64,000 nt of DNA from Actinacidiphila epipremni (GTDB lineage: Bacteria > Actinomycetota > Actinomycetes > Streptomycetales > Streptomycetaceae), in contig NZ_JAATEJ010000017.1 of assembly GCF_012034175.1 (NCBI RefSeq), positions 118,044 through 182,043 of the forward strand. The letters run 5' to 3'. Position 1 is the stretch's first letter, and each line of letters begins with the position of its first letter. Position numbers and translations under genes: made by a program. Positions 42,241 through 50,379 of the stretch are shown one piece after another. The notes beneath the pieces were generated by a model. That model made no database searches. It was not told the DNA's origin and worked only from the letters and a program-made list of their open reading frames with translations.

Positions 42241-42780
42241 TCAGGGGTGCATATGCGCTCCCTTGAGGATCTTGTCCACCGCGTTGCGCGGCCCGTGGAC
42301 GGCGATCCCCACGAGGTCGAGGAGGTCCCCGCGCACCGCCCGCACCGCCGCGCGGTTGTCCCGGTCGTTGCCGGTACGGAACAGGTCGGAGGTGAACACC
42401 GCCACCGGCAGCGCCCGCGACAGCGCCCGGCCGTGCGCGGCCGTCAGCGTCTCCCTGCTCCCCTCGAACACCAGCACCGGCTGGCGGAACATCGGCAGGT
42501 ACGCCGTGCCGTCGGCGTCCGCGTACGGCTCGCCGACCACCTCGGCCGCGACCGTGCCGAGCCCGCTGACCAGGAAGGCGGTCACGTTCAGCCGCTGCCA
42601 GACCTCCAGGTCGTCCCGCAGCAGCACGGCGATCTTGGTGTCGAAGCGCACCGGCGCGCCCCCGGCCCCGTCCGCGGGAAGGGTCCCGCCGGCGGTCCCC
42701 GGCGCGCTCACGGTCGCGGTTCCGGTGGCGGTTACGGTCGCGGTCGCGGTTGCGGTGGCAGTCTCGTGCTCGGTTCTCAT
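42241..42780 (-). CDS. DUF2000 family protein
   Basis: The 179-residue protein has a DUF2000 domain from about residue 45 (VRFDTKIAVLLRDDLEVWQRLNVTAFLVSGLG...). The family has a peptidyl-tRNA-hydrolase-like fold and no known function. The first 40 residues are a Thr/Ala repeat (TATATATVTATGTATV) encoded by tandem GCGGTTGCGGTGG-like DNA. The gene is divergent, 50 bases apart, from an AraC-type regulator, a pairing that suggests direct control. Confidence 0.85.
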   Translation of the reverse strand: MRTEHETATATATATVTATGTATVSAPGTAGGTLPADGAGGAPVRFDTKIAVLLRDDLEVWQRLNVTAFLVSGLGTVAAEVVGEPYADADGTAYLPMFRQPVLVFEGSRETLTAAHGRALSRALPVAVFTSDLFRTGNDRDNRAAVRAVRGDLLDLVGIAVHGPRNAVDKILKGAHMHP

Positions 42781-42830
42781 GCCCCCCAGGCTGCGGCGCG
42801 CCCGCCACCGGTGTCTTGTACGTTCTTTGC

Positions 42831-43634
42831 GTGACGCCCCGGCAGGAGATCTCCGCGTGGCGCCCGCAGGTCGCGGGTGTCGTGGAGGTCTTCCACGCCC
42901 ACTTCACCGAGCACGCCTACCCGATGCACGTCCACGACGCCTGGACGCTGCTGATCGTCGACGACGGCGCCGTCCGCTACGACCTGGACCGCTACGAGCG
43001 CGGCACCCCGACCGACACCGTGAGCCTGCTCCCGCCCCAGGTCCCGCACAACGGCTCGCCCGCCACCGCGCACGGCTTCCGCAAGCGCGTGCTCTACCTC
43101 GACATGACGCAGCTCGACGAGCGGTTCATCGGCCCCGCGGTGGACGGCCCCGACCTCGCCGACCCGCTGCTGCGCCGCCGCGTCGCCCAGCTGCACCAGG
43201 CGCTCGCCCGCCGCGGCGACGAGCTGGAGGCGGAGAGCAGGCTTGCCCTCGTCAGCGAACGGCTGCGGGGATGCCTGCGGCCCCGGCTCGCCCGCGGTCC
43301 CGCCGGGCCGGACCGCGGTGTCGCCCAGGAGCTGCGCGACCTCCTCGACGCCCGGGTGCGCGACGGCGTGACCCTGAAGGACGCGGCGCGGCTGGTCCAC
43401 GCCCACCCCGCGCACCTGGTGCGGGCCTTCAGCGGTGCCTTCGGCATCGCCCCGCACCAGTACCTGATGGCCCGCCGGGTGGACCTCGCCCGCCGCCTGC
43501 TGCTGGCCGGCCGGCCGCCGGGCGAGGTGGCGGGCGCCGTCGGCTTCTACGACCAGTCCCACCTCACCCGCCACTTCAAGCGCGTCGTCGGCATCGCCCC
43601 GGGCCGCTACGCCCGCACCGGTACCGCCCACTGA
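42831..43634 (+). CDS. AraC family transcriptional regulator
   Basis: The 267-residue protein has an N-terminal cupin sensor (EVFHAHFTEHAYPMHVHDAWTLLIVDDGAV, LLPPQVPHNG). A C-terminal pair of helix-turn-helices follows (ARLVHAHPAHLVRAFSGAFGIAPHQYLMARRVDLARRLLL and EVAGAVGFYDQSHLTRHFKRVVGIAPGRY). The GTG at 42831 has no clear ribosome site and lies close behind TTGTAC, so it may be leaderless. The likely target is the divergent DUF2000 gene. Confidence 0.9.
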   Translation: MTPRQEISAWRPQVAGVVEVFHAHFTEHAYPMHVHDAWTLLIVDDGAVRYDLDRYERGTPTDTVSLLPPQVPHNGSPATAHGFRKRVLYLDMTQLDERFIGPAVDGPDLADPLLRRRVAQLHQALARRGDELEAESRLALVSERLRGCLRPRLARGPAGPDRGVAQELRDLLDARVRDGVTLKDAARLVHAHPAHLVRAFSGAFGIAPHQYLMARRVDLARRLLLAGRPPGEVAGAVGFYDQSHLTRHFKRVVGIAPGRYARTGTAH

Positions 43635-43683
43635 TCCCGGCGGCCCGCGCGGGCCGCCGCGAGCGGCCGATGGCGTAGCATGC

Positions 43684-43699
43684 GTTCTGTTAACAGAAC
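43684..43699. promoter_or_regulatory. Perfect 16-bp palindrome, probable operator
   Basis: GTTCTGTTAACAGAAC lies 10 bases before the XRE-cupin start at 43710 and just after a TAGCAT -10-like hexamer (43675-43680). The position fits autoregulation by that protein. Confidence 0.65.
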
Positions 43700-43709
43700 G
43701 GGAGGCGGT

Positions 43710-44249
43710 GTGCCGGAGACACTGGGGTCGCGGCTGAGACGGCTGCGGGACGCGCGCGGGTGCTCGCTGTCGGAGCTGGCGCGGCGCAGCGGCGTCGGCA
43801 AGGGCACCATCTCCGAGCTGGAGAACGACCGGCGCGGTGCCCGGCTCGACACGCTCTTCGCCCTCACGACCGCGCTGGACGCCCCGCTCGGCGCCCTGCT
43901 GCCGGACGAGTCGCCGCCGGCCGCGGCGCCCGCCCGGGGCGACTCGGTGGCCGCGGTGCTGCTCACCAGCTGGCCGCTGGGGGACCGGCTGGTCGAGGTC
44001 TACCGGGCCGCGCTCGCCCCGGCGGTGCAGGACTCGGCCCCGCACGCCGCCGGCGTCGAGGAGACCGTCACGGTGGTCAGGGGCGCGGTCCGGGTCGGCG
44101 CCGCCGGCCGCACCCGCGAGCTGGCCGAGGGCGACAGCCACCGCTACCCGGGCGACCTGCCGCACCGGTTCCAGGCACTCGGCGGCCCGGCGGACGTCGT
44201 CCTGCTCATGCACTACCCCCGGCGGGATGCCACCCGAGACCTCCCCTGA
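43710..44249 (+). CDS. XRE-family HTH - cupin regulator
   Basis: The 179-residue protein has an N-terminal helix-turn-helix (LGSRLRRLRDARGCSLSELARRSGVGKGTISELEN, split here as the XRE signature) and a C-terminal cupin barrel (SAPHAAGVEETVTVVRGAVRVGAAGRTRELAEGDSHRYPGDLPHRF). This architecture is common in regulators of amino-acid or polyamine metabolism. GTG at 43710 is chosen because GGAGG lies 4 bases upstream; an ATG at 43680 would place the palindrome inside the gene. YbaK follows 55 bases downstream. Confidence 0.88.
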   Translation: MPETLGSRLRRLRDARGCSLSELARRSGVGKGTISELENDRRGARLDTLFALTTALDAPLGALLPDESPPAAAPARGDSVAAVLLTSWPLGDRLVEVYRAALAPAVQDSAPHAAGVEETVTVVRGAVRVGAAGRTRELAEGDSHRYPGDLPHRFQALGGPADVVLLMHYPRRDATRDLP

Positions 44250-44304
44250 GAACACCGGCAAGACCGACGCGATCCCGCGACCCGCGAGGAAGGAACCGAC
44301 CGGA

Positions 44305-44793
44305 ATGCTTGACGAGCACCAGTTGCCCGAGCGGAGCCGTATCGTCCAGCAGCACCTCGCCGACGCCGGGCTGACCGCCCGGGTCCGGCAGCTGCCCGAC
44401 TCCACGCGCACCGCCGCCGAAGCCGCCGCGGCCCTCGGCTGCGAGGTCGGCGCGATCGCCAGCAGCCTGCTCTTCCTGGCCGACGGCGCCCCGCTGCTGG
44501 TGATGACCAGCGGCCGGCACCGCGCCGACCCGGCCCTGCTCGCGGCAGCCGCAGGCGCCGGGACGGTCGCGATGGCCACCGCGAAGCAGGTCCGTACGAT
44601 CACCGGCCAGGCCATCGGCGGCGTCTCCCCGGTCGGCCACCCGGCGCGCCTGCGCACCCTGGTCGACGAGGCGCTCCGCCCCTACGGCACGCTCTGGGCC
44701 GCGGCCGGCACCCCGCACACGGTGGTGCCCCTGACCTTCGCCGAACTGGTCGCCCTCACCGACGGCACGGTCGTCCGGGTCGCCGCGGACTGA
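44305..44793 (+). CDS. YbaK/EbsC family aminoacyl-tRNA deacylase-like protein
   Basis: The 162-residue protein has the YbaK fold: STRTAAEAAAALGCEVGAIASSLLFLADGAPLLVMTSG, the conserved Lys in ATAKQVRTITGQAIGGVSPVGHP, and GTPHTVVPLTFAELVALT at the end. Such proteins hydrolyse misacylated tRNAs such as Cys-tRNA(Pro) in trans. AAGGAA precedes the ATG. It may be cotranscribed with the XRE-cupin regulator. Confidence 0.9.
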   Translation: MLDEHQLPERSRIVQQHLADAGLTARVRQLPDSTRTAAEAAAALGCEVGAIASSLLFLADGAPLLVMTSGRHRADPALLAAAAGAGTVAMATAKQVRTITGQAIGGVSPVGHPARLRTLVDEALRPYGTLWAAAGTPHTVVPLTFAELVALTDGTVVRVAAD

Positions 44794-44887
44794 CCGCGCA
44801 CCGACCGTGGACCGACCCGGGGGCAGGCGCCGGGCAGTCGCGGGCCGTTCACCCGGACGCGGTATGGCACCGCGACTCCGCAGTGGC

Positions 44888-44906
44888 TAAGGTTAGGCTT
44901 ACCTAA
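44888..44906 (+). promoter_or_regulatory. Strong iron box
   Basis: TAAGGTTAGGCTTACCTAA matches 17 of 19 bases of TTAGGTTAGGCTCACCTAA, 17 bases before the DUF2470 gene. Iron-dependent repression is expected. Confidence 0.85.
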
Positions 44907-44923
44907 GTCGCAAAGGAGACTCT

Positions 44924-45637
44924 GTGCCCAGGACCGTCGCGCCCTGCGAACCCACCGCCGCGGAGCAGGTCCGCAGCATCCTCGCGACCGCCGGCTCCGC
45001 CGCCGTGACCGCCAACGGAGCCCATGAGGACTTCATGGCGGGCGTCGTCGCCGAGTTCGGCGAGGCCCTGCGGCTGCGGGTCCCCGCCGACAGCCACACC
45101 GCCGCGGAAGCCGCCTGCGGCCCGGCGGTCGGCGTACCGGCGGCGCTGGAGTGGACCGACCTGGCGCCCGTCCCGGTACGCGACCGGGTCCGCGCCCAGG
45201 TGCGGATCGTCGGCCGGCTGCACGCGCCCGAGCCCGCCATGCAGGCCGGCGCCGTACGGCTGCGGGTGGACGTGCGCGGTGTCGCCCTCGACGCCGGCGG
45301 GACCCGCCGCCTGGTGGCCCCCGCCGACCTGCTCGCCGCCCGGCCCGACCCGATGGCCACCGCCGAGGCGCGGCTGCTGCTGCACCTGGCCGAGGAGCAC
45401 CGCGAGCATGTCGAGGCGCTGGCCCGGCTGCTGACGGTCCGCCGGCTGATCGACGTCACCCGGGTCACCCCGCTCGCCCTCGACCGCTACGGCATCGTGC
45501 TGCGCCTGCACCGCCCGGACGGCCACAGCGACGCCCGGCTGCCCTTCGCCCGCCCGCTCGCCGACCCCGACGAGCTCGGCCACCACATCCACGACCTGCT
45601 CGCCCGCGCCCACCACCGGCACCACCGCTCGGCCTGA
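44924..45637 (+). CDS. DUF2470 domain protein (HugZ-like), iron-regulated
   Basis: The 237-residue protein has an N-terminal segment (PTAAEQVRSILATAGSAAVTANG), a beta-rich middle (RVRAQVRIVGRLHAP), and a C-terminal DUF2470 module (EEHREHVEALARLLT...VTRVTPLALDRYGIVLRL). This resembles the C-terminal domain of haem oxygenase-like HugZ proteins with a split-barrel fold. Together with the iron box 17 bases upstream of its GTG, a part in haem or iron handling is likely, but catalysis is unproven. Confidence 0.85.
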   Translation: MPRTVAPCEPTAAEQVRSILATAGSAAVTANGAHEDFMAGVVAEFGEALRLRVPADSHTAAEAACGPAVGVPAALEWTDLAPVPVRDRVRAQVRIVGRLHAPEPAMQAGAVRLRVDVRGVALDAGGTRRLVAPADLLAARPDPMATAEARLLLHLAEEHREHVEALARLLTVRRLIDVTRVTPLALDRYGIVLRLHRPDGHSDARLPFARPLADPDELGHHIHDLLARAHHRHHRSA

Positions 45638-45753
45638 CCCACCCGCCGCCGGCCCCCGGGACCCCGCCGCCGCACCCCGCCGTCCAGGAAACTTGACCAT
45701 TTCATTACTATGGAGTCAGTCCTGGTGTCCGAGGTCGAGTCGAGGGGTCCCTC

Positions 45754-46239
45754 ATGGGCGGGTTGAGCCACACACGCAAGGTCGCACTGCCAGGAGTCGG
45801 GACGCGGGTCGATCTCGACACCGAGGCCGGGCACCACGTGTCGGTCGTCGTGCACCTGGACGGCCGCCGCACGATCGGCATCCACGACCCCGAGGACGAG
45901 GACAGCTGCAAGGAGACCGTCACCCTCGCCCCGCCGGAGGCCGCGGCCCTGGCCGAGGTCCTGGTCCCGGACTCGCTGCGCGCGGTGCGCCAGCAGGTGG
46001 AGATCGACCTGGTCACCGAGCGCATCCCGGTCTCCAAGCACAGCCCCTACGCCGGCCGGCCGCTCGGCGACACCCAGGCGCGCACCCGTACCGGCGCGTC
46101 CATCGTCGCCGTGCTGCGCCGCACCGGCGCCTTCCCCTCACCGACCCCGGACTTCCGCTTCGCCATCGGCGACGTCCTGGTCGTCGTCGGAACGCGCGAG
46201 GGCGTCAACGCCGTCGCCACGCTGATCGCGGGAGGGTAA
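45754..46239 (+). CDS. Cation/proton antiporter regulatory subunit (KhtT-like, RCK_C)
   Basis: The 161-residue soluble protein has an N-terminal region (VALPGVGTRVDLDTEAGHHVSVVVHLDGRR) and a TrkA-C/RCK_C domain (about 78-160: IPVSKHSPYAGRPLGDTQARTRTGASIVAVLRR...FAIGDVLVVVGTREGVNAV). It is the expected regulatory partner of the antiporter encoded 4 bases downstream. By analogy with KhtTU it may respond to pH, cations or nucleotides such as c-di-AMP. A CCAT-9-ATGG dyad sits about 45 bases upstream (45697-45713). Confidence 0.9.
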   Translation: MGGLSHTRKVALPGVGTRVDLDTEAGHHVSVVVHLDGRRTIGIHDPEDEDSCKETVTLAPPEAAALAEVLVPDSLRAVRQQVEIDLVTERIPVSKHSPYAGRPLGDTQARTRTGASIVAVLRRTGAFPSPTPDFRFAIGDVLVVVGTREGVNAVATLIAGG

Positions 46240-46243
46240 CCGG

Positions 46244-47485
46244 GTGCAGGACACGTCACTGCTCATCGAACTCGGCGCCATCGTCCTCACCCTCGGCATC
46301 CTCGGACGCCTGGCCGGCCGGATCGGCTTCTCGCCCATCCCGCTCTACCTGCTGGCCGGCCTCGCCTTCGGCCACGGCGGGCTGCTGCCGCTCGGCGCCA
46401 GCGAGGACTTCGTGGCCACCGGCGCCGAGATCGGCGTCATCCTGCTCCTGCTGCTCCTCGGCCTCGAATACAGCGCGTCCGAGCTGGTCAGCAGCCTCAA
46501 GACGCAGTATCCGTCCGGCGCGGTCGACTTCGTCTTCAACGCGCTGCCCGGCGCCGCCGCCGCGCTGCTGCTCGGCTGGGGCCCCACCGCGGCCGTCGCG
46601 CTGGCCGGCGTCACCTGGATCTCCTCCTCCGGCGTGATCGCCAAGGTCCTCGGCGACCTCGGCCGGCTCGGCAACCGCGAGACCCCGGTGATCCTCGGCG
46701 TACTGGTCATGGAAGACCTCGCCATGGCCGTCTACCTGCCCATCCTCACCGCCCTGCTGTCCGGGGTGGGCCTGGCCGGCGGCAGCCTGACCCTGCTGAT
46801 CTCGCTCGGCACCGTCGCCGCGGTCCTCTACGTCGCGCTGCGGCACGGCCGGATCATCAGCCGCGCGGTGTCCTCCGACAACGCCGAGATGCTGCTGCTG
46901 GTCGTGCTGGGCCTGGCGCTGCTGGTCGCCGGCGTCGCCCAGCAGCTGCAGGTCTCCGCCGCGGTCGGCGCCTTCCTGGTCGGCATCGCGCTGTCCGGCG
47001 AGGTCGCCGAGGGCGCCAGCAGCCTGCTCAGCCCGCTGCGGGACCTCTTCGCGGCGGTCTTCTTCGTCTTCTTCGGGCTGAGCACCGACCCCGCCGACAT
47101 CCCCTCGGTCCTGGTGCCCGCCCTGCTGCTGGCCGTGGCGACCACCCTCACCAAGGTCGCCACCGGCTACCTCGCCGCCCGGCGCGCCCGCATCAAGCCC
47201 GCGGGGCGCTGGCGGGCCGGCGGCGCCCTGGTCGCCCGGGGCGAGTTCTCCATCGTCATCGCCGGGCTCGCCGAGGGCGTCAACCCGCGCATCGGGCCGC
47301 TGGCGACCGCGTACGTCCTGCTGCTGGTCCTGCTCGGGCCCGTCGCCGCCCGCTTCACCGAGCCCGTCGCCCGGCACCTGACCGCGAAGCTCCCGCGCCG
47401 AGGCGGCACCGCGCCTCCGCCGCCGGCCGCGGACCCGCTGCCCGGCGCCGCGCCGGCGCCCGTCGAAGCCGGGCAGGACACCTGA
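46244..47485 (+). CDS. CPA2 cation/proton antiporter (KhtU-like)
   Basis: The 413-residue protein has about 12 transmembrane helices with family features GFSPIPLYLLAGLAFGHGG, GVTWISSSGVIAKVL, ILGVLVMEDLAMAVYLP and the acidic ion-binding ED in that last segment, plus VARGEFSIVIAGLAEGV. The cytoplasmic tail is short and Pro/Ala-rich and lacks a fused RCK domain, consistent with the separate KhtT-like subunit. GTG at 46244 lies 4 bases after the upstream stop with GGGAGGG just before it. It probably exports K+ or other monovalent cations in exchange for protons. Confidence 0.9.
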   Translation: MQDTSLLIELGAIVLTLGILGRLAGRIGFSPIPLYLLAGLAFGHGGLLPLGASEDFVATGAEIGVILLLLLLGLEYSASELVSSLKTQYPSGAVDFVFNALPGAAAALLLGWGPTAAVALAGVTWISSSGVIAKVLGDLGRLGNRETPVILGVLVMEDLAMAVYLPILTALLSGVGLAGGSLTLLISLGTVAAVLYVALRHGRIISRAVSSDNAEMLLLVVLGLALLVAGVAQQLQVSAAVGAFLVGIALSGEVAEGASSLLSPLRDLFAAVFFVFFGLSTDPADIPSVLVPALLLAVATTLTKVATGYLAARRARIKPAGRWRAGGALVARGEFSIVIAGLAEGVNPRIGPLATAYVLLLVLLGPVAARFTEPVARHLTAKLPRRGGTAPPPPAADPLPGAAPAPVEAGQDT

Positions 47486-47626
47486 CGGCACCACTGGGGG
47501 ATGCCGGTCACCCGGATGGTCGATATGCTCGGATAAGTCCCCTTTGGGGTGCGGTGCGCCCGCAGGGCGCCCGGCGCCGGGCCCACCGTCCATCCCGTGC
47601 AGCTTCGAGCTCAAAGGATCGACAGC

Positions 47627-48454
47627 ATGCCATTCATCCACGCGAAAGACGGAACCCCGATCCACTACAAGGACTGGGGGACGGGCCGGCCCGTCGTCTT
47701 CAGCCACGGCTGGCCGCTCAACGGCGACGCCTGGGACCCGCAGATGAAGCTGGTCGCGGACCACGGCTTCCGGGCCGTCGCCCACGACCGCCGCGGCCAC
47801 GGCCGCTCCGGCCAGACCTGGGACGGCAACGACCTGGACACCTACGCCGACGACCTGGCCGCCCTGTTCGAGGAGCTGGACCTGCGCGACGCGATCCTGG
47901 TCGGCCACTCCACCGGTGGCGGCGAGGTGGCCCGCTACATCGGCCGGCACGGCACGGACCGGGTGTCCAAGGCGGTGCTGCAGAGCGCGATCCCGCCGCT
48001 GATGCTCAAGACCGACGCCAACCCCGAGGGCCTGCCGGTCGATGTCTTCGACCAGCTGAGGGCGAACGTCGCCGCCGACCGCTCGCAGTTCTGGAAGGAC
48101 CTCAGCGAGCCCTTCTACGGGGCCAACCGCGCGGGCAACAAGGTCTCCCAGGGCGTCCGTGACGCCTTCTGGCTGTGGAGCATGCAGGTCGGGATCAAGG
48201 CCGCCTACGACTGCATCAAGGCGTTCTCGGAGACCGACCTGACCGAGGACCTGAGGAAGTTCGACGTCCCCACCCTGATCATCCACGGCGACGACGACCA
48301 GATCGTGCCCATCGTGGCCGCCGCGGAGAAGTCCTCGAAGATCGTCGAGGACGCGACCTTGAAGGTCCTCCCGGGCGCCCCCCACGGCCTGGCCATGGTC
48401 CCGCCGTTCAACGACACCTTCAACGACGAGCTGCTGGCCTTCCTCAAGGACTGA
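47627..48454 (+). CDS. Alpha/beta hydrolase (cofactor-free haloperoxidase/esterase family)
   Basis: The 275-residue protein matches non-haem chloroperoxidases: oxyanion-hole segment VVFSHGWPLNGDAWDPQM, HDRRGHGRSGQTWDGND, nucleophile elbow VGHSTGGGEVARYIGRHG, catalytic Asp in IIHGDDDQIVPI, and catalytic His in PGAPHGLAMVPP. It is a hydrolase that can show perhydrolase activity in vitro; the natural ester substrate is unknown. An AAAGGA site precedes the ATG. Confidence 0.92.
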   Translation: MPFIHAKDGTPIHYKDWGTGRPVVFSHGWPLNGDAWDPQMKLVADHGFRAVAHDRRGHGRSGQTWDGNDLDTYADDLAALFEELDLRDAILVGHSTGGGEVARYIGRHGTDRVSKAVLQSAIPPLMLKTDANPEGLPVDVFDQLRANVAADRSQFWKDLSEPFYGANRAGNKVSQGVRDAFWLWSMQVGIKAAYDCIKAFSETDLTEDLRKFDVPTLIIHGDDDQIVPIVAAAEKSSKIVEDATLKVLPGAPHGLAMVPPFNDTFNDELLAFLKD

Positions 48455-48567
48455 CCGCCCGCCCGCAGTGCCCCGGGCCCTTCCTCGCAATCCACCGGAC
48501 CCGCGCGCCCCGGCAGGCTACTGTACGGATACGCCGCGCGACCCACGGTCAACCGAGGAGGACCCCT

Positions 48568-49101
48568 GTGGCATCACCCTGCGACCCCCAGCACGCTCCC
48601 GCCGGCGACGTGGGGGCGGCGCTGATGATGATCGACTCCAGGCTGCGGGCCCTCTACGAGAACAAGACCGAGGTCGACGCCGAGGAGGAGGAGCTCTTCG
48701 ACCAGTTCGCCGCCTCGCTCGGCCCGGGCGGGGCGAGCGCCGTCCTGGACGGCGCCTGCACGCTCATCTACATGTTCATGCGGTGGCTGCGGATGGCCTA
48801 CGAGGACCACGACAAGGACCCCATCGAATACGTCGTGCCCCATCTCGTGTCCACCATGACCATGATGCGCACCGTCCCTCCCGAGACCGTCCCCACCATG
48901 ACCGCCCTGGTCGTCGCCGCCGGCACCGGCCTGAGCCCGAGCCTGTGGCGCAAGCAGTACGGGTTCTGGACCAAGGAGGAGATGCGCCCGCTGGAGGCCA
49001 CCGCCTTCCTGCTCGCCGAGCACATCAACCGGCTCACCGAGGACCGGGAGTTCGCCACCCGGATGATCGCCGACGCGCTGACCCGCGCCGACGAGAGCTG
49101 A
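48568..49101 (+). CDS. Uncharacterised helical protein
   Basis: The 177-residue product is predominantly helical and acidic (ALYENKTEVDAEEEELFDQFAASLG, LDGACTLIYMFMRWLRMAYEDHDKDP). A central Met/Thr-rich stretch VSTMTMMRTVPPETVPTMTALVVAAG may be amphipathic. I recognise no family. GTG at 48568 has GAGGAGG upstream. No obvious operon partner: the flanking genes are an alpha/beta hydrolase and a secreted protein. Confidence 0.7.
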   Translation: MASPCDPQHAPAGDVGAALMMIDSRLRALYENKTEVDAEEEELFDQFAASLGPGGASAVLDGACTLIYMFMRWLRMAYEDHDKDPIEYVVPHLVSTMTMMRTVPPETVPTMTALVVAAGTGLSPSLWRKQYGFWTKEEMRPLEATAFLLAEHINRLTEDREFATRMIADALTRADES

Positions 49102-49147
49102 CACCCCGTCCGGTCCCGGTCGGGGGCGCCGGGTAGCATCGGCGGCC

Positions 49148-49987
49148 ATGGGGCGGGGATGGCGCATGGGCGCCGCGACAGGGGTCGCGCTGGTCGCGGC
49201 GGTGTGCGCGTCGGGACCGGAACGCGCGGCGGCGGTCCGTACGGCGGTGGACGTCCGCCCGCTGCCCGCCGACCGCTACCGCTCCACCGCCGCGGACGAC
49301 CGGCGGTCCCAGCAGGCCACGGCGCTGCTGGTCCGGCAGTGCATGGCAGGCCGCGGCCACCCCGGCTTCCCGCTCGACCCGCAGATGCCCGGCACCAGCC
49401 TCGGCCTCACCGCGGTCGCCACCGACTACGGCGTCCTCGACCCGGCCGCCGCCCGCCGCTGGGGCTACGGCTGGGACCCGGCCGTCGCCGCCGCCGACCG
49501 GCCGAAGGGCCGCCGGATGACCGGCGACGAGTTCACCGACTGGGCCTCCTGCACCAGGCAGGCGAGCACGCGGCTGCTGCGCGGCGTCGACGTCCAGGGC
49601 GGCCTGGTCCGCCCGGCGAGCCGCGCGGTCGAAATCGGCAAGCAGGCCGAGGCCGACCCGCGGCTGCGCGCGGCCTGGGACGCGTGGTCCCGGTGCATGG
49701 CCGCGGAGGGCTTCCCCGGCTACCCCGACCCCGTCGCCGCGTACTCCGACCCCGCCTGGTCCCGCGGCAGCGACGGCAACACCGCCCATACGCCCCGCGA
49801 GCGCGCCACCGCCGCGGCCGACGTCGCGTGCAAGCTGCGCCACCACACCGTCGAGGTCTGGCAGACGGTGCAGGCGCAGGAGCAGGCCGCCGACATCGCC
49901 GCCCACCCGGCCTCCTACGCCGCCGCCCTGAAGGCCCTGCGCACCTCCCGCGCCAACGTCGCCGAGGTGCTGCGCACCCTGGGCTAG
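49148..49987 (+). CDS. Putative secreted protein of unknown function
   Basis: The 279-residue protein has a short N-terminal hydrophobic segment after a basic start (MGRGWRMGAATGVALVAAVCASG), consistent with a signal peptide or anchor. The mature part has four spaced Cys residues (VRQCMAGRGHPGFPLD, DWASCTRQAS, WSRCMAAEGFPGYPDP, ADVACKLR), and the two CMA-GxPGxP motifs suggest an internal duplication. Similar Cys-containing proteins are common in streptomycetes without assigned function. A GGGTAG-CAT -10-like element lies 12-17 bases upstream of the ATG. Confidence 0.7.
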   Translation: MGRGWRMGAATGVALVAAVCASGPERAAAVRTAVDVRPLPADRYRSTAADDRRSQQATALLVRQCMAGRGHPGFPLDPQMPGTSLGLTAVATDYGVLDPAAARRWGYGWDPAVAAADRPKGRRMTGDEFTDWASCTRQASTRLLRGVDVQGGLVRPASRAVEIGKQAEADPRLRAAWDAWSRCMAAEGFPGYPDPVAAYSDPAWSRGSDGNTAHTPRERATAAADVACKLRHHTVEVWQTVQAQEQAADIAAHPASYAAALKALRTSRANVAEVLRTLG

Positions 49988-49997
49988 CAGCCGGTGC

Positions 49998-50273
49998 CTA
50001 GCCCTTGCAGGCGGGGTCGGCGAGTATCACCGGGGCCGCCTCGCGGGTGGTGACGAAGGCGCGGAAGCCCGGGGCGCCGGCCACGCACTTGGTGGCGATG
50101 TTCGCGAAGTGGTCGGGGAAGTTGGTGACGTCCGCGGGGCTGTCGTCGCCGCGGTGGTTGGCGACGGGGGAGTCGCCCGTACCGCGCTTGTCGCTGGCGC
50201 ACCCCGACAGGGCGGCCACGGCGAGCGCGATCGCGGCGAGTGCGGTCAGGTACTTCGTCGAACGGCGCTTCAT
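49998..50273 (-). CDS. Small lipoprotein of unknown function
   Basis: The 91-residue product has a lipoprotein signal peptide (MKRRSTKYLTALAAIALAVAALSGC) with lipobox LSGC, so Cys25 would be lipidated. The mature 67 residues contain two more Cys that could pair (ATKCVAGAPG, ADPACKG). It is convergent with the secreted-protein gene, with only 10 bases between stops. Confidence 0.75.
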   Translation of the reverse strand: MKRRSTKYLTALAAIALAVAALSGCASDKRGTGDSPVANHRGDDSPADVTNFPDHFANIATKCVAGAPGFRAFVTTREAAPVILADPACKG

Positions 50274-50379
50274 GTCTTCCTCGTCTCAACCCTGGGCGAC
50301 CCGGTCCGGGCGGCCGGACGACAGCAAAGACCCGCCACGCCCATGGCCGGTTCCCGACCCCGCGGCAGCCGATGCCGCG

